Shown here in pieces: positions 1 to 13,361 of a stretch of DNA of 64,000 bases. How positions within the stretch are numbered: position 1 is the first letter of the stretch; each line of letters opens with the position of its first letter. Source of the DNA: Sphagnum compactum (lineage: Eukaryota; Bryophyta; Sphagnopsida; Sphagnales). Under the pieces are notes generated by a model. It was not told where the DNA came from, did not search any database, and saw only the letters and a program-made list of their open reading frames with translations. The stretch is taken from the NCBI GenBank assembly GCA_965153455.1, contig OZ234497.1, forward strand, positions 8,308,001 to 8,372,000. The letters run 5' to 3'. The position numbers were made by a program, and so were the translations under genes.

Positions 1-590
1 AGCACTTGTACAAAAGCAGGGTGTAATTCACTAGCCTAAATCATTATGGGACCTTAAAAGTGAAATAAGTTCACTACATTTTAATGATTTCACCCTAGTT
101 AAAATTATTTCACTATAATATCATTATGTAAACATCGTGTTTCATTACTAGTTAACATAATTCATTATTATAATTTACTATGATAAATAGGTTCATTTTT
201 ATGTTGTTTTAAATACCTTATGCTACTTTATGATATACCTTATATTATTTCTGGTTACCCTAGTTATTTTAACTTATATTTTAAGTTATTATAAGTTATT
301 ATAGACTATTATAAATTATTATACCCTAAATTATTATATGTTATTCCACTTTAAGGTATCCTAGATAACTTATTATATATTTTTACTTTAAGTTATTTTT
401 AATTTATTTATTCAACTAACCTTAAGTTATACCTTAGGTTATTTTATTTTAAATTAATATATGTTATTTCAAGTTATACTTTAGGCTATTCAAGGTCAAC
501 CTACTTTATGTTATTATAAATTATTTTATCTTAAGTATAACAATTTAAAATAATCTAGAATATAATATAATGACCTAAAGTAAAATAGCC
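1..590. repeat. AT-rich low-complexity DNA
   Basis: The stretch is dominated by short degenerate words such as ttatta, ttataagttatt and attttaac, repeated at irregular spacing. I see no splice-bounded exon, family motif or RNA gene. It grades into the clearer minisatellite that follows. The biased composition makes any short reading frame here meaningless. Confidence 0.7.
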
Positions 591-1390
591 TATAATAGTC
601 AATAATAGCCTATGAAAAAAAAATTAAATAACCTACAATAAAATAACTACCAATAACCTATGATAATATATTCTAAAATATCCACTATAGTTTATAATAG
701 AATAGCCACCAATAACCATTAATAAAATAGGCACTAATAGCCACCAATAAGATAACCACCAATGGCCTCCAATAGAATAACCAATAATAATCACTAATAG
801 AATAACCACCAATAGCCACCAATAGCCATTAATAGAATAGCCACCAATATAATAGTTACCAATAGCCATTAATATAATAGCCATTAATAGAAGAGCAACC
901 AATAGCCATCAATAGCCATCAATAAAATAACCACCAATAAAATAACCAACAATAGCCACCAATATAATAGCCACAAATAACCTATGGTAATATAACCTAT
1001 AATAGAGAATAATAACATAAAGTTAAATAACTTTCAATAACCAAAAGTAACCAACATTAGCCTCACATAGGCAAAAATAACCTAAGATGAAATAACTTAA
1101 AATAACCAAAAATAACTTACAATGGCTGCAAATAACTTAAAGTGAAATAACCTATAATAGCCAAAAAAACATACAATAACCAAAGAAAATTTATAATAAT
1201 AAAAAATAACCTAAAGTGAAATAGCCAAAAATAGCCAAAAATAACTTTAAATAATCAAAATTAACTTAAAATAATCGAAAATAACCTAAGGTGAAATAAT
1301 ATAAAATAAGAAAGAATAACCATAAATAGCCATAAATAATGTAAGGTGAAATAACTTAGAACAATGAAAAGTAGCCCTAGAATAACTGAA
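590..1390. repeat. degenerate minisatellite, AATAGCCACC-like unit
   Basis: An imperfect tandem array of a roughly 8-12 bp unit reads aatagccacc / aataaccacc / aatagccatt, and drifts into aataaccaaaaataac from about 1020 on. The core at 690-960 is the most regular. The reverse strand stays open for 89 codons at 633-902 and would give a Trp/Ile/Leu/Tyr-rich low-complexity peptide. This is a consequence of the repeat rather than a gene. Confidence 0.8.
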
Positions 1391-4300
1391 AGTAATTTAA
1401 CATAGGTAATATTATTATATTAGCAAAAATCTTATCAATTTATTAAACTTTTTTTTTTCCAAAAGAATGGTCATTAAAATGTTATTGAATAGTGATATTT
1501 AAAAAAAAAATCAAATGATTTTACACTTTCAAAAAGAACTAAATGCAATTATGTACATTATTAAAAAATTAAATTAAACTTTAATCATTTCATTTGGACA
1601 AAATTTCAATAAAATATGAATTTTTAAATTTTATGTTTTTGTAATGTTTAAAATGAAGTATTTGATAAATAGATAGCAATGTAACACATTATCAACAATG
1701 TGGTGGCTTGACGATAGGGGTGTTTGCCTACATTCTAAAGGTCAAGGAATCAAACCTCACAAATGATGTGTTTATGATCAACAATGATAAGTTGACTGAA
1801 TATTATTTTAAGTAGTTCTTTAGAATAGGTGCCTACTTAGGTTGATTATATGGCCTATGTACTTAATCTAAGTTAAAATCCTAGCATAAATAGTGACACA
1901 TGTCAATAATTATAGGCTGAAAATCATGAAATTATCAATAATATTAAATATTATATTAAATATTAAATAATCTAAATTTAATTGATTTCCGTGTTGTTTG
2001 GTTAAATAACTAACAATTGGACCAATTCATTATTCATAGCAACTAATCTTAGTTCATTGAATGGTTGACTAGTTTCATCATGGTAAAAATGTCCAAATTC
2101 ATTCAAAATCTAATGAAACACAAAATGAACTAAGACACATTTTGGTGTAATGAAGATGTATGTGCATTACTTTGTTATGTATATGAGCCCATGTCGAAAC
2201 ATTACCTTCAGTCATAGAACAACAAAAATTATAATTTTATTTTTAAATACCCCTTCACCAAACAATTGTGCCCAATAGTGTGGTTAATGGCCATATAGGT
2301 GTACACATATATGTGTGGTACCATTCTTTAACCTTTTATCACCAAACACCTCCCACTAAATAAATGAACAAAATATCCTTATAAAAATTCTCTAACATTC
2401 CCATGACCAAACATAAATTGAATGTCCTTGGTTGGAACTATAAAAAATGCCAAACATAATTTGTTTATCACCAAGCGTTCAGCAATAAAGCAACATGTGA
2501 ACACCAATAAGGCAATCCTTATTTGCTAACCCCCCCCCTAGTAGTGATTATTTTGGGTGTTCGGTCATAGGGTAGGCTACCTTAATATCTACTATTCAAT
2601 AATGTTTAGTGTGTGATCTTGCAAAAATATTTCTCAGACCAAATTTAGTTTTTAACTATCTTCCAACTCCACCCATTAAACTAAAACAAGGAACAAATTG
2701 GTGAGAGACTACTAATAAAAAACCACTTTGATTAACCATTATGATTGGCCAATCAGAAATAGGGAGTAGCACTTAGATCATATTTATTACACCCTCCTCT
2801 GACATCTTTTAGGCTTTGGTGTGCCTTTACCAACCTCAACAAACTATGCAATAATGTTGTGCCAAAACCATGTAAATTGGCATGAAAACATTTTTTCATC
2901 CAATTTCAATTTGCAAGGCCACATAGTGAACCTTAGTGGGGTTGTTCTAACAACAATATCAACTAGCATATCAAAGGGCATGAATAAACCACACCCACAA
3001 ATGCACTAGTTGATCGTTCTGTCCATAGGATGGGTTGCATTTTATCATCCAGCTTCCAACCTTGGATTAACTAACATTGTACCACAGTCAACCTTTTGTA
3101 GCTGGTAATTTTGACTTGGTTATTGGGCCATTTTCTTTCCAACCTTAACCTCCATTCCACCTTGTCACATAGGGTAACTACTGACCTATATCTTGGCCTT
3201 ATCTATTAAGTAACAACCAACCCCTCCACTTATCTATCTTTTATTTTTTCTTGGCTAAACCTTTACCTTTCAACAAAACTCATTTTTTTTTGTGCTAAAC
3301 TTCTATCTTTCACAAAACTTTTATATTTTCATGATTAAATTTCTACCTCTCAGCAAAAACTTTTTTTTTTGGTTAAGCCTCTTCTTCTTAACAAAACCTT
3401 TATATCTTCTTGATTAAACCTTTACTTTTAAGCAAAACTTTTATCTTTCAACAAAACCCTAATAAATTAATACTTATTTTGTATGGGAATATTGCACATG
3501 ATTCCAAAAGCACATTGTGCTTTTAAATACAAAAACACAAATATTATAAATTTTCCCCTACATCAATGGGATTTTGCAAACATTATGTAAATATTGCCTA
3601 TAAATTTTAAGTTTCAACAATGCAAATGTGAAATTATAATGGAAAAATAGAAGATGGTTTTGAACTTTAAACAGAAAGGTTTTTCAAAAATCAAAATTAT
3701 TTTACGTATATATAGATGTCACAAGGGATTATGTCTTAAAATGCAAACCATTATTTCTATGTACACAATAGTTGGATAAAAACTACCAACTTTATAAAAT
3801 TGTGTAAAAAATGTTTTCACTCCATACAATCCAACCCACACCCTAATCCTTATCTAAGAGAAAACCCTCTCTAGAACTATAATCCACATTGCCCATCCCA
3901 TGCAATTACTAATAGGCTACTACCACCCTTACCACTTTCTTTGCATGTTGGTGGATATAGATGTGGTGATGCTCCAACTAAAGATGAATCATAGTTGCCA
4001 CAAATTTGTCATTTTTGGTCCCACAAAGTTTATATTAAAACAACAACCACAACAACACATCTTGGGTCCTTCAACCAATTGATAAAACAATGATTATTTT
4101 TTTTGACATTACAAGTTCATGTTAATGACTATGTAGTTGTAAAAGACATTGTGGTGCCACATGGCATTATCATTTGTGACTATAGTCAATATCACGACTT
4201 GATGGTTTTTACACAAATATTAAAAATTCAAAAATTATTTTTAATGTATTTTTAATCATCCAAAATTAGGTAATAACCATATTCCATTCATTCTTGCAAC

Positions 4301-4850
4301 TTTTGGTGAATAATAACAACATATGGTCGTGTGATGCTAATGTGGCATGCCACATGGCAACTAGATTGACTAGTAGGCGCAACACGTCATGACTTGTGAC
4401 ACTAACTTCACATCATGCTTCATGTCATTGATTTGATAAATTAATTTCACTTATTAGCTAGTTGAAAATATTGTTGTCCTTTGCGATTAATATCAAGTCG
4501 GTCTTCCATATGATGATGACATGGCATGCCATTTGGTAGCAAGGTGTCTCAAATTTTCATGGCAATCCATGATTTTTTGTGACACCATAAAATTGTGTGT
4601 TTTGAATTTATGGCACTAATATTTGTTATGACATGCCATATTTTTTTGTGCGCCATGAGATTTTGAAGTCATGAATTCACATGCATGTGTATGTGTACTA
4701 AACAATCTATTGTTAATTGTAATTATGATTACAATATTAATAGTCGTTTTGCAAAAGGTGACACATAACTCCTCGACTTTTTAATTACTTAACACACTAG
4801 TTTAAGTTAACATACCTAGTAATTAACCTATGTACATAGGCTACTTAATA
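1391..4850. other. gene-free AT-rich intergenic DNA
   Basis: I see no coding family, RNA gene or complete mobile element here. Frames longer than 60 codons at 2821-3009 and 3900-4082 have no recognisable motif. Between 4100 and 4700 the text repeatedly uses catggcatgccacatgg-like and gtgac/gtcat-like words, which suggests old transposon debris, but no termini could be placed. A short C run lies at 2528-2536. Confidence 0.6.
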
Positions 4851-4854
4851 AAAA

Positions 4855-7800
4855 CACTAGAAGAAATCATGTCCTTTATAACCAAGAAATCAATGACTAA
4901 AAGTCCTAAATAATTCTATAAATTACTATAGTCATATAATATAACTTTGAATCCTACTTGGATAAAACATTAGTCATAAATTAGTTGAGTAAATGATTGG
5001 TGGATGATAATCTATACTAGAATGTAGGATGTCATCCTTTCATTATTTACATTTCATCCAAACATCATCCATATCATAAGACAAAATGACATGGAAGTCC
5101 ATTTGTCAATAACAAGTCATAATAGTGACATCATACATTATTTATGACTACAATGTATGGCTATGACACATGGACAATCTGACTTAGATAATGTGGGAGG
5201 TGTTGTCCATGTGTTTAGGTGTATAATATGGTGTGTGACGTGTGGTTATGTGTGCCATGAAGGATTTATTAGACATCATAAATGACTAGAGTATGACAAA
5301 TAATCACTATTCTCAACTACATAATGACTATGACTACTAATGTGGATGATACATGTGGCATTTCATTGTGACATTTAATGACTTCAAAATGACATGCTTG
5401 ACTACAAAATGAGTAACATGCAATAACGACCATAGATGATTATCATTTGACCAAAAAAGTAAATGTTGTTACATTTTTAGCACTATCCACATGGCTTAAT
5501 TAAAAATACTACCAACCTTTATGAATAAATTACTTGTGAACAATATAATGAAAATGATTTAGCAAGGTATGGTTAGAATTTTAGTCCAATTTCAGACCTC
5601 TAAAGACATGGGCAAAAAATGTCATTTACTTATCAAATTCACACCTTCAAATGAGGTCCAAGTGACATGTCTTTGAACATAGTAGAATCTATTAATGAAC
5701 TTTAAATTGTACAAATGCCAAAAGATTGTCTTTATCTGACAATTCAATGGTTCCTATCAAAGATGGTGTACTTGGAGGTGGGGGCAATTCCATTGGAGCA
5801 TTTAACCCACCTAGTTTTACTGTTGTTGTGATGAAGTCATCTTTTACATCTGCAACCTCTCTCCTAGAATGGGCCTCCTTTCACAGGACAACCTTCCAAC
5901 CCGGTTTTTTCAAATCATTAAAAAAACACTTGCGTCACTTGGCTTGGAAATATGAAAAGCTCAAATGTCATTGGTAGCCTATTTCAAAAATTAACAATGA
6001 AAAAGCCAACATCATCTTGTACATATGTTGGGTTTCCTTGATTGTTTTATCGTTTTAGCCACTCACATTTGAAAATCACAATAGGAGTTTGCACTTGGCC
6101 ATAGTCTAGTTTCGATATGTCTTTTAAAATTCCTACATATTGGACAGACATTTCTCTAGCATCAATAGTTTGTTGCTCAAACATTGAAGTAATGCCATTA
6201 TCATAGGTTTGTAAAAACCTATTCTTTGGGTCATCCACTCTAAAGGGGTTACCATAGGCTTTCATTCTAGTGTATCATAATGCTACTTGTGATGGTTTAC
6301 TACATAACAAAAGTGCATCCAAACAATTTGGGTTGCCCAAATCTAGTTGTTGCCCATGGATCACACCTTTAACCCAATCAACAAATGGAGGTATATTTGG
6401 GTTAGATATTCGTTCCAAGTCCCATTGCCTGCATTAACACAATTCACACAATTAATAATATGATAGATTTGAACAATGACACACATGGAAAACAACATGA
6501 AAATCATCAACTTATTTTGCAAAGTACATCCACAAAATACATCAGATCTTACTACATCCATGGCATCATAATGGATATGTTGGCCAATACATATTAACAT
6601 GCGGCATCACGCAAAGCTGGATTCATGAGGAATTTAGTACTAGCACCTTCTAGCACTTCACCTCCATCTCCTTCTTCCTCATCAACATCCCATATGTGTC
6701 TTTTCATTACATCAAACCTCTATAAATACTTGGTAACAAAACCCAAGCATTCATCTTGTATGTATCCCTCGGCCATGGAAGCTTATGGCCTTGCCATATT
6801 ACACACATATAACTTCAAAATCTTCATGTATCTTTCTACAGGATACATCCACCTAGTGGCAATAGGTCTACACATATGCAACTCCTCCACAAGGTGGTAC
6901 AACAAAAGAAGTGATCTCCCATCCTCGCTAACTTATACGAATGTCCTTCAGGCAACCATTTTCATGTCTTTGTGTAAGTCTGCTTCCCTAACTAGACTAA
7001 ATGCTCGCCTTTGAATTACGGGCCACAAATTGGACATGTTGCGTACCCTTGATGTGCCACCCTAATAATTGTGCCATACTTGGGGAAATCATGCATAGTC
7101 CATAGTAATCCACCTCTCAATGTGAAGGACCTAAAGCCCACTAGCTTTAGCGCGTCATAAGCAAGAACTCCTTCCCATAATTGCGACAACTCTTCCACTA
7201 CTGGTTTCAAGTAGACATCAAAATTTTCTCCTTACACTAATTTTTTCTCCAGAATAAACAATGTAAGCATCACAAAAAAAAAATTTGTTGTTAACCATGG
7301 AGGTGAATAAACAATGTAAGCATCACAAAAATTTTTTTTGTTGTTAACCATGGAGGTATATTATAATTCAGCAACGTAACAAGCCAAGTGGACCATGTTG
7401 AACGGTTCAATTTATATGGGTTCACCCCATTTGCAGCAAGAACGAAGTGCACATTCCTAGCATTTAAAGAAAGTGTTGGGAGCTTTTCATGGATGTGCCA
7501 TCATGCTTTGGAACCACATGGATGTTTAAGAAGCCCATCTCGACTACTATTTTGTGAATGCCATAACATCGGTTTTGACATGGCAAGCGTCTTAAACATC
7601 CTTTACATGAATAATTCAAAAAAATTTAAGCACTTTCATAGGGAATAGTTTATTCCCCTCATCCTTATATCGAGATGCGCCACACTTTGGACGATAAACA
7701 TCTTTATATTTTCCTTGGTATAGACACACCCTTCCACATGTGTGGATATTCTTATAATCTAACCCTAATATTTTAGTCAATGTTTTAGTTGCGTAATAAT

Positions 7801-8090
7801 TGTTGTTTGTAGGCAATAAATGGCGACGTAAGAGTGCAAAAAGTTCATTTGCGAACTTGTTGCTAACTTCATGTACAATGCACAAATTCATGAATAATAT
7901 TGTTGTTGCTAGTTTTGTACATTTGGAACCTCCATACAACTCCGTAATTGCATCCTTTAAAGCCTTTGGGTCAAAACTAGGGTCTTGGGGTTCATCTGTT
8001 ATTGCCTCCTCTCCGAATGGTTCATGCTCCCCTCCAACATCCCCATGAAGCACATCTTCATTGTTGCAGGCATCTCCCATGTTGACTTTT
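4855..8090 (-). mobile_element. decayed CACTA (En/Spm) element, TNP2 transposase remnant
   Basis: Read on the minus strand from 8080 down to about 5730, the translations follow the order of a plant CACTA TNP2 transposase. First comes an N-terminal block at 8080-7616, with KLATTILFMNL, LGLDYKNIHTCGR and a CGASRY Cys motif. Next, at about 7600-7380, come LLKHPCGSKA, then a TGA stop at 7501-7503, then WHIHEKLPTLSLNARNVHF and ANGVNPY. At 7210-7016 are LLWTMHDFPKYG and ATCPICG. At about 6900-6810 is YHLVEELHMCRPIATRWMYP. At 6265-6047 is a C-terminal block with YVGILKDISKLDYGQ and IFKCEW. The pieces lie in different frames and are broken by stops, so the transposase is dead. A CACTA-type terminus (CACTAGAAGAAATCATG) at 4855-4871 could be the end beyond the transposase 3' side, followed by short repeated atgacta/gtcata words typical of subterminal regions. 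I did not find the opposite terminus, so the right edge is approximate. Confidence 0.82.
7253..7357. repeat. 53-bp direct tandem duplication inside the CACTA remnant
   Basis: The text gaataaacaatgtaagcatc, followed by an A or T run, then ttgttgttaaccatggaggt, occurs twice in direct succession (about 7253-7306 and 7307-7357). The copies differ mainly in the length and composition of the central homopolymer. It looks like a replication-slippage duplication and disrupts the transposase reading. Confidence 0.75.
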
Positions 8091-11000
8091 TATTATAGTC
8101 CATCAACAATAGTAAAAGCTTCATGTGCAACCTCCATTACTTTTTCTCCAAGGTTTGTAGGTAACTCGATTTAGTTATTGAGTTTTATAGGGCTACATAA
8201 AAGAAATCTATATTAGTTGCAATACCCTCAGTTGGGTCATTGCAAACTTGTTTTTGATAATCATAAAGTTATAAGGTCTAGTAGGGAGGTAGGTAGGAAG
8301 GAGAATGAAACAACCTACTTGCTATATTGCAATACCTTCATCAACCTACATCATCATTGCCTTGGTGGAGATTTAGTGTGTAGGTACATAGGTAGGTTGG
8401 GAAGGTAGGCATATGGGTGGGTAGATAGATGGGTGAGTAGGTGGGGGAGGGAGGAGGCCAAGGTGCATCCGTAAGTAGTCTAAATGTAGGTAGGTAGGTG
8501 AGACCTGGGCAAGCATGGGGGTGAAGAAAAAAAAAGTTCCCCCAAAAAAACCAACCTGGGCAAAGGAAAGGAAGAAAAAAAGGTCAACTTGAGTTCGCCA
8601 CTATGGTTAACCCAGGGACAGGGAGAGACGGAAAAGTTGCACCCATCAGGGCACCATCCATCCACGTTGGTGCACTGGTGGGTGCTGGTTCATTCTGGCC
8701 TAAAGTTTCTAAAGAGTACCCAATACTAGGAACATGAGGCTACAGGTACTTTCAAACCTAGATAGCAGATCAACACTGGAACTGACCACACCAGTGTGTT
8801 AGTTGGGGGTTGTTTGAAAATTCCAGTTCTTTAAATATTTGCAGAAATCAAAGAATTGCTGGCTGGTCACAGTTATTTCCAAACCCTCAAAGAACCAGTA
8901 AAGAACCGGGTGATTCTTTGGCAGACAATTCACAGTTATATATATCAATATCGGTTCTTTGATTTATTGATAATTGTTGGATATATATATATATATATAC
9001 TCAGGTTGATAATTGACGAGTATCTGTCCCTGATTTTAAGAAGAATCACCCAACATGGGAAGTTAACCCATTGCAAGTCCAAGGTGCACAATTCCAACCT
9101 TATGAAAATGGTGATGAGTCCTATAAAGCTGTACGATGCATATCATAATAACTATATGTTTATATATTATGCTTATCATCACCCAACAAGCGAAGTCACT
9201 TCGATCTCCAGACCACATACTGCAAGGGGAGGAAAAGCAGCTGCCTGCCAATGATCATCAGCTTTTCATGGCTTTGCATATGGGAGAGGCAATGTGATAT
9301 GAGCATAGGAGGAATTCGGATAACCCACCCACCCACCACTCACCTACCTGCTTGCCTGCCTTTGTTATTAGCAAAGTAGGTAAGTACTTCCTCTGTTGGC
9401 CTTGCCTACTACCAAGGCAAGGATATTGTGTTTAGATTCATTATAGAGTATAATAGCTTAAGGGATTTTGGCCCCTAAGTAACAATAGGTCCACTTTTAT
9501 ATGAGGATTTTTTAATGATGATATTTTGGCTTGTGTTGAAACTTGAGATTAGTTACAGAGTTATAATATATCTTGAAGGATTTTGGTTTCTTTTAGAGGA
9601 TTTTTTGAAGATTATATTTTTGCATGATGAAATAATTGAGTTTCCATAATTCTTCTTTTGCCTTGTATTGCAGGAAGAGAAAAAGATAAATACTAAAAGT
9701 GCTTCTCTCTCTCTCTTCCTCTTATTTTTTACCTTGTGATATTCCATGAATTTTGTGATTTATTCATCTATTCGTCTAATGAATTTCTTCATCTGAGAGG
9801 GCAGTTTTTGTTGCATTGAACTCATGTTAGCTTATGACACCACCAAAACCAATCTGTTTTGTGGTACGAAGATTTGGGGTAGAGGTTCCCTTCTATATTC
9901 AATTCAATTAAGAATTGACCCGCAGATTAAACAATAGATTGTGTGTGTGTATGTTTTGTTCAATATACTTTGTACCCAATTCTCAAATATTAAGATTTTG
10001 TTGAAACCTAAAAACAGCTAAGTAACCCTAATTTTGGGTACTATTAATTTCCATTTTCTCTTGAACAACTATGATATTTTCATTTCTTTGTTTTCTTTCT
10101 TGATTGCACAGTCTATCCCTATGAACATACTTGTGAGTGGCAAGGATAAAATGTGTTTAGGTCAAGTTTGTCCTATATCTTAAATGAACATAAAATTGAC
10201 CTTAAATGACCTTACATGAAAACTAGAGGTGATGGTTAGTGTTAAGAGCAATTTTCACAAAATCACTCTCATTCATTCATGAAGAAAATAACCTAGATAT
10301 TAACCTAGAATTTATTTATTTGTTTATATTTATTTAATATATCTTAGACAAACAAGTCATGAGAGCTCCCATGTTTTGTCGGGTATACCATCTAATGGGT
10401 GATTTGAACACCAAATCATAGTACAATCATATACACATTCATATGCACGAACAGATGGGTTCACAGTGCAGCACATGCTTAGTGCAAGCAAAATCCAAAT
10501 TAGTATATTGACTTATACCAGTGCTTATTGAAGCATGAGCTCAACATCAAAGAAATTGTCATCCTTGGAAAAAGAGATCCAAAGAAAGCACCTCCAAATG
10601 AGATTTATCTTTTCATATAAGTGGTATAATACATGTTGTTGCATGGGAAAACAATCAAAATTAACAGGAGTAAAGTACCAACAGATTTCTTAACATGGAT
10701 TCTCCTACTTATAGATGGAGCTAAAGTTGGGTAATTTGATCACCATGCTATTATCCTATAGATTAAGGTTTTGTGTTCTGAAGATCATTAGAGTTTCGGT
10801 TTGTGAAGCTCATCATATGGTTATGGTTTAGGGTTTTGGAGCTCATTAGAGATTAGGGTTTAGAGTCTAACTAGAGTTTAGGGTTGTGGAGCTCCTTATA
10901 TGGTTAGGGTTTTGGGTTTTGGAGCACATAATAAGTTTAGGGTTTATGGTCTCATTAGGTTTTTGGGTTTTGAAGCTCATTAAGTCTACACCTGGAGTTT

Positions 11001-11515
11001 AGATTGTGTTGCATGCCATAAAATTTTTGGACCAATATGGAACAACACCCTGTTAAAATCAACTTTGCCCAAAGCGGGTTGTAAAAGACGGCCAAGTGCA
11101 GGTTTCTAGTTCAACAACCATTTTGAATAATTTTAACCCAATGGAAACCAAAAGTCAGAACAATTGCTTTATTCACATGCTTTCGAAACTTTTGATTGCT
11201 CTAGTTTATTCGTATACATCTAGTCACTAATGTTTCATGATGGTGTGCCAGTTGAACCAGGTGAAACAAATCATCATTTTAGTGTTTGAGTTTGAAACTT
11301 TCCAGTTTAGAACATGTTAGTTTGAATGAGTATAACACTTTGTCAGCTCCCTACTTGTCCTTGTAATAAGGTGACATTAAATTAGTCCAACTGGGACAAT
11401 TTAGACAAGGTACATATTTGTAAGACCAATTAACACAAAATTGATCACACAAGTTACAACCCCATTTCATAAACTATATTTCACAAGTTGCGAAATTTTG
11501 TATGTTCATAAAGTT
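8091..11515. other. gene-free intergenic DNA with TAGG and AT microsatellites
   Basis: No gene was recognised. Contents include (TAGG)n-like runs around 8280-8310, 8388-8455 and 8490-8502, a (TA)n run at 8981-8998, and CT-rich words near 9705. A degenerate repeat with telomere-like words is listed separately. Frames at 8856-9254 and 9063-9251 overlap each other on opposite strands and have no family features. Confidence 0.6.
10756..10985. repeat. degenerate tandem repeat with telomere-like TTTAGGGTTT words
   Basis: About five imperfect units contain ttagggttttggagctcatta-like text, with variants gagtttagggtt, gtttagggtttatgg and ggttttgaagctcattaag, spaced about 40-50 bp apart. The internal TTTAGGGTT words match the plant telomere unit but are embedded in a longer repeat, so this is not a simple interstitial telomere tract. 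Confidence 0.6.
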
Positions 11516-11519
11516 ATTC

Positions 11520-11726
11520 GTAAAGTAGTCACATTGTCTTTCAGCCCCTGTCCCCTCTTTCAGTGGTATCTGCAAAGGAAGGAAATTTTATTAAATCTCA
11601 GTATGAAATGCTTAAACTCAGCGTAAAGTAGTCACACTGTCTTTCAGCCCCTGTCCCCTCTTTCAGTGGTATCTGCAAAGGAAGGAAATTTTATTAAATC
11701 TCAGTATGAAATGCTTAAACTCAGCG
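11520..11726. repeat. near-perfect 103-bp tandem duplication
   Basis: The segment starting gtaaagtagtcacattgtct at 11520 is repeated starting at 11623. The repeat runs through ggtatctgcaaaggaagg and atgaaatgcttaaactcagc in both copies. The only difference I noticed is acattg versus acactg near the start. Such identity in otherwise diverged intergenic DNA implies a recent duplication. Confidence 0.92.
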
Positions 11727-12756
11727 TTTAATGCACAAGGTTTGAGAGTAATTATGGTAATTAGTACAGGTAGAAGCAGTGAAAATATCTGCAGCAATAG
11801 TGAGGCCCTCAGGAAAAAGGAAAGAGAGAATGAAACTCAGTTTACCACCAAATTTGGTTAAAAAAACTAGTTTGGGTCCCAGTTTTTTCGTTTTGTAAAA
11901 TTTCATTCCGAGTTACGCTTTCGATGCTCTATTATGCCGAAACTGGCTTGTTCTCACCCCCACTATTCGCCTGACTTTACCTATAACTTTAATGAAAAAT
12001 CATCTCTTGCTCCGTTTGTCACACTTATATATAATTTCTTTTGTAGTTTAGCCATTATTACACCAAGTTCTAGGAAAATTGAATTGTGGAAAATAGGCTC
12101 GGTTCTGTAATTGGCTACTGATTATGATCATTCTACAAATAATGACACCATCACTTGATGGAACTTGTTTTTTGGAACCCTAAACCCTAAACTATGAAAA
12201 GCCAAAATTACACATTGAAATAGGCAATTTGGTCATCACATCGCTTCTTCCATTCTTCCATTACATATTATTACATCGAGTTTGTCATAATAATATTCAA
12301 CTTGTAAATGCAACATTTATCCTTTTTTCTACTTTAAAAAAATAACAAAAACATAATCACAACAAACAAATGTGATGGAATTTAAACGAGTTCAGAAAGC
12401 ACAAAAGCATATGAAAGAGAAATACTATTTCTATTTTTTTTTAAAAGAAACCTAAAGAGCCTCCATAGGTAAGCTACCTATGACCCTACTACTTACCTCA
12501 AATCTCCACTAATCGCCTTACAACAAGTGGAGACCTAGATAGATCAATAGTAGGATAGGTAGTAGTGGGCAATGATTTAATTTTGGGGATTTTTTTTTCA
12601 TAAAAGAAAAATTCCCACCTTTCAATGATTGTACCATAACAAGAACACAAAATTCCCAATAAATAGATAAATAAATAAATAATTGTGTACATAATACTCC
12701 CATAGGTACTTACTAGGCCTCTATTATGCTACCTATGTAGGTAGGTATATCTCTAG
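11727..12756. other. gene-free intergenic DNA
   Basis: No exon or RNA gene was recognised. It contains a telomere-like ccctaaaccctaaac word at about 12178-12193. A segment at about 11905-11965 resembles 22945-23015 (see findings). A short (TAGG) run at about 12737-12748 lies just before the foldback element. Confidence 0.6.
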
Positions 12757-13361
12757 CAATGTTTTTTTTTGGGTCAATTTTGTGATGTACCCAAAAGTGG
12801 CAATCATCCATATGAAGATTGAACTAAATTTGGCTACAAGCTAAATATGAAAATACTTTTTAAAAATAACATATTTCTATTTCTTCAGCTACCTACTTGA
12901 AACATCTATAGAAGAAATCTGGCGACTTTTGTCAAATTTTTAAAAAATTCTGGCTATTGAAAAATCTCAATAAGCACTTGATTTCAGTAGTTTAAATTTC
13001 TTAATTTCGCTTTTTGGCTATATATACCCAACCAAAAAGGGGGGGGGGGGGAGGGGGCTGATTCCAGCCTTTTTTACTGGCTATTGATTACATATCCAAA
13101 AATCCATATTAAAAAATTAAAACCACTAAAATTAAGTGCTTTTTTAGAATTTTTTCCAATAGCCAGAAATAGATCAAAAGTTAACAAGAAATCGCCAGAA
13201 TGCTATACATGATTCAAGTAGGTAGCCAAAGCTCAGACCAGTAGGATTTTTTTTCTCTAAACTATTTTCACATTTAGCTTATAGCCAAATCTGGCTAAAT
13301 CTCCTCATGGATAATATAGCCACTTTTGGCTACATCACAAAACTGACCCCCAAAAAAAACA
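12757..13361. repeat. large inverted repeat (foldback element, about 605 bp)
   Basis: The left arm (about 12757-13030) and the reverse complement of the right arm (about 13090-13361) share a long series of matches in the same order: a T run then gggtca, ttttgtgatgta, ccaaaagtggc, aaatttggct, aagctaaat, gaaaata, gctacctacttgaa, tctggcga, ttctggctattg, and aagcactt...tttaattt. I judge the arms about 70% identical by eye over about 260 bp. The spacer holds a run of G at about 13039-13056 and palindromic text around ctggctattgatt. This could be an old foldback/MITE-type transposon or two head-to-head copies of one repeat. I could not define a target-site duplication. It lies about 1.6 kb upstream of the GH17 start codon. 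Confidence 0.8.

Noticed and set aside
633-902. 89-codon minus-strand frame rich in Trp, Tyr and Ile
   Set aside because: It lies wholly inside a degenerate minisatellite, and its composition follows the repeat unit.
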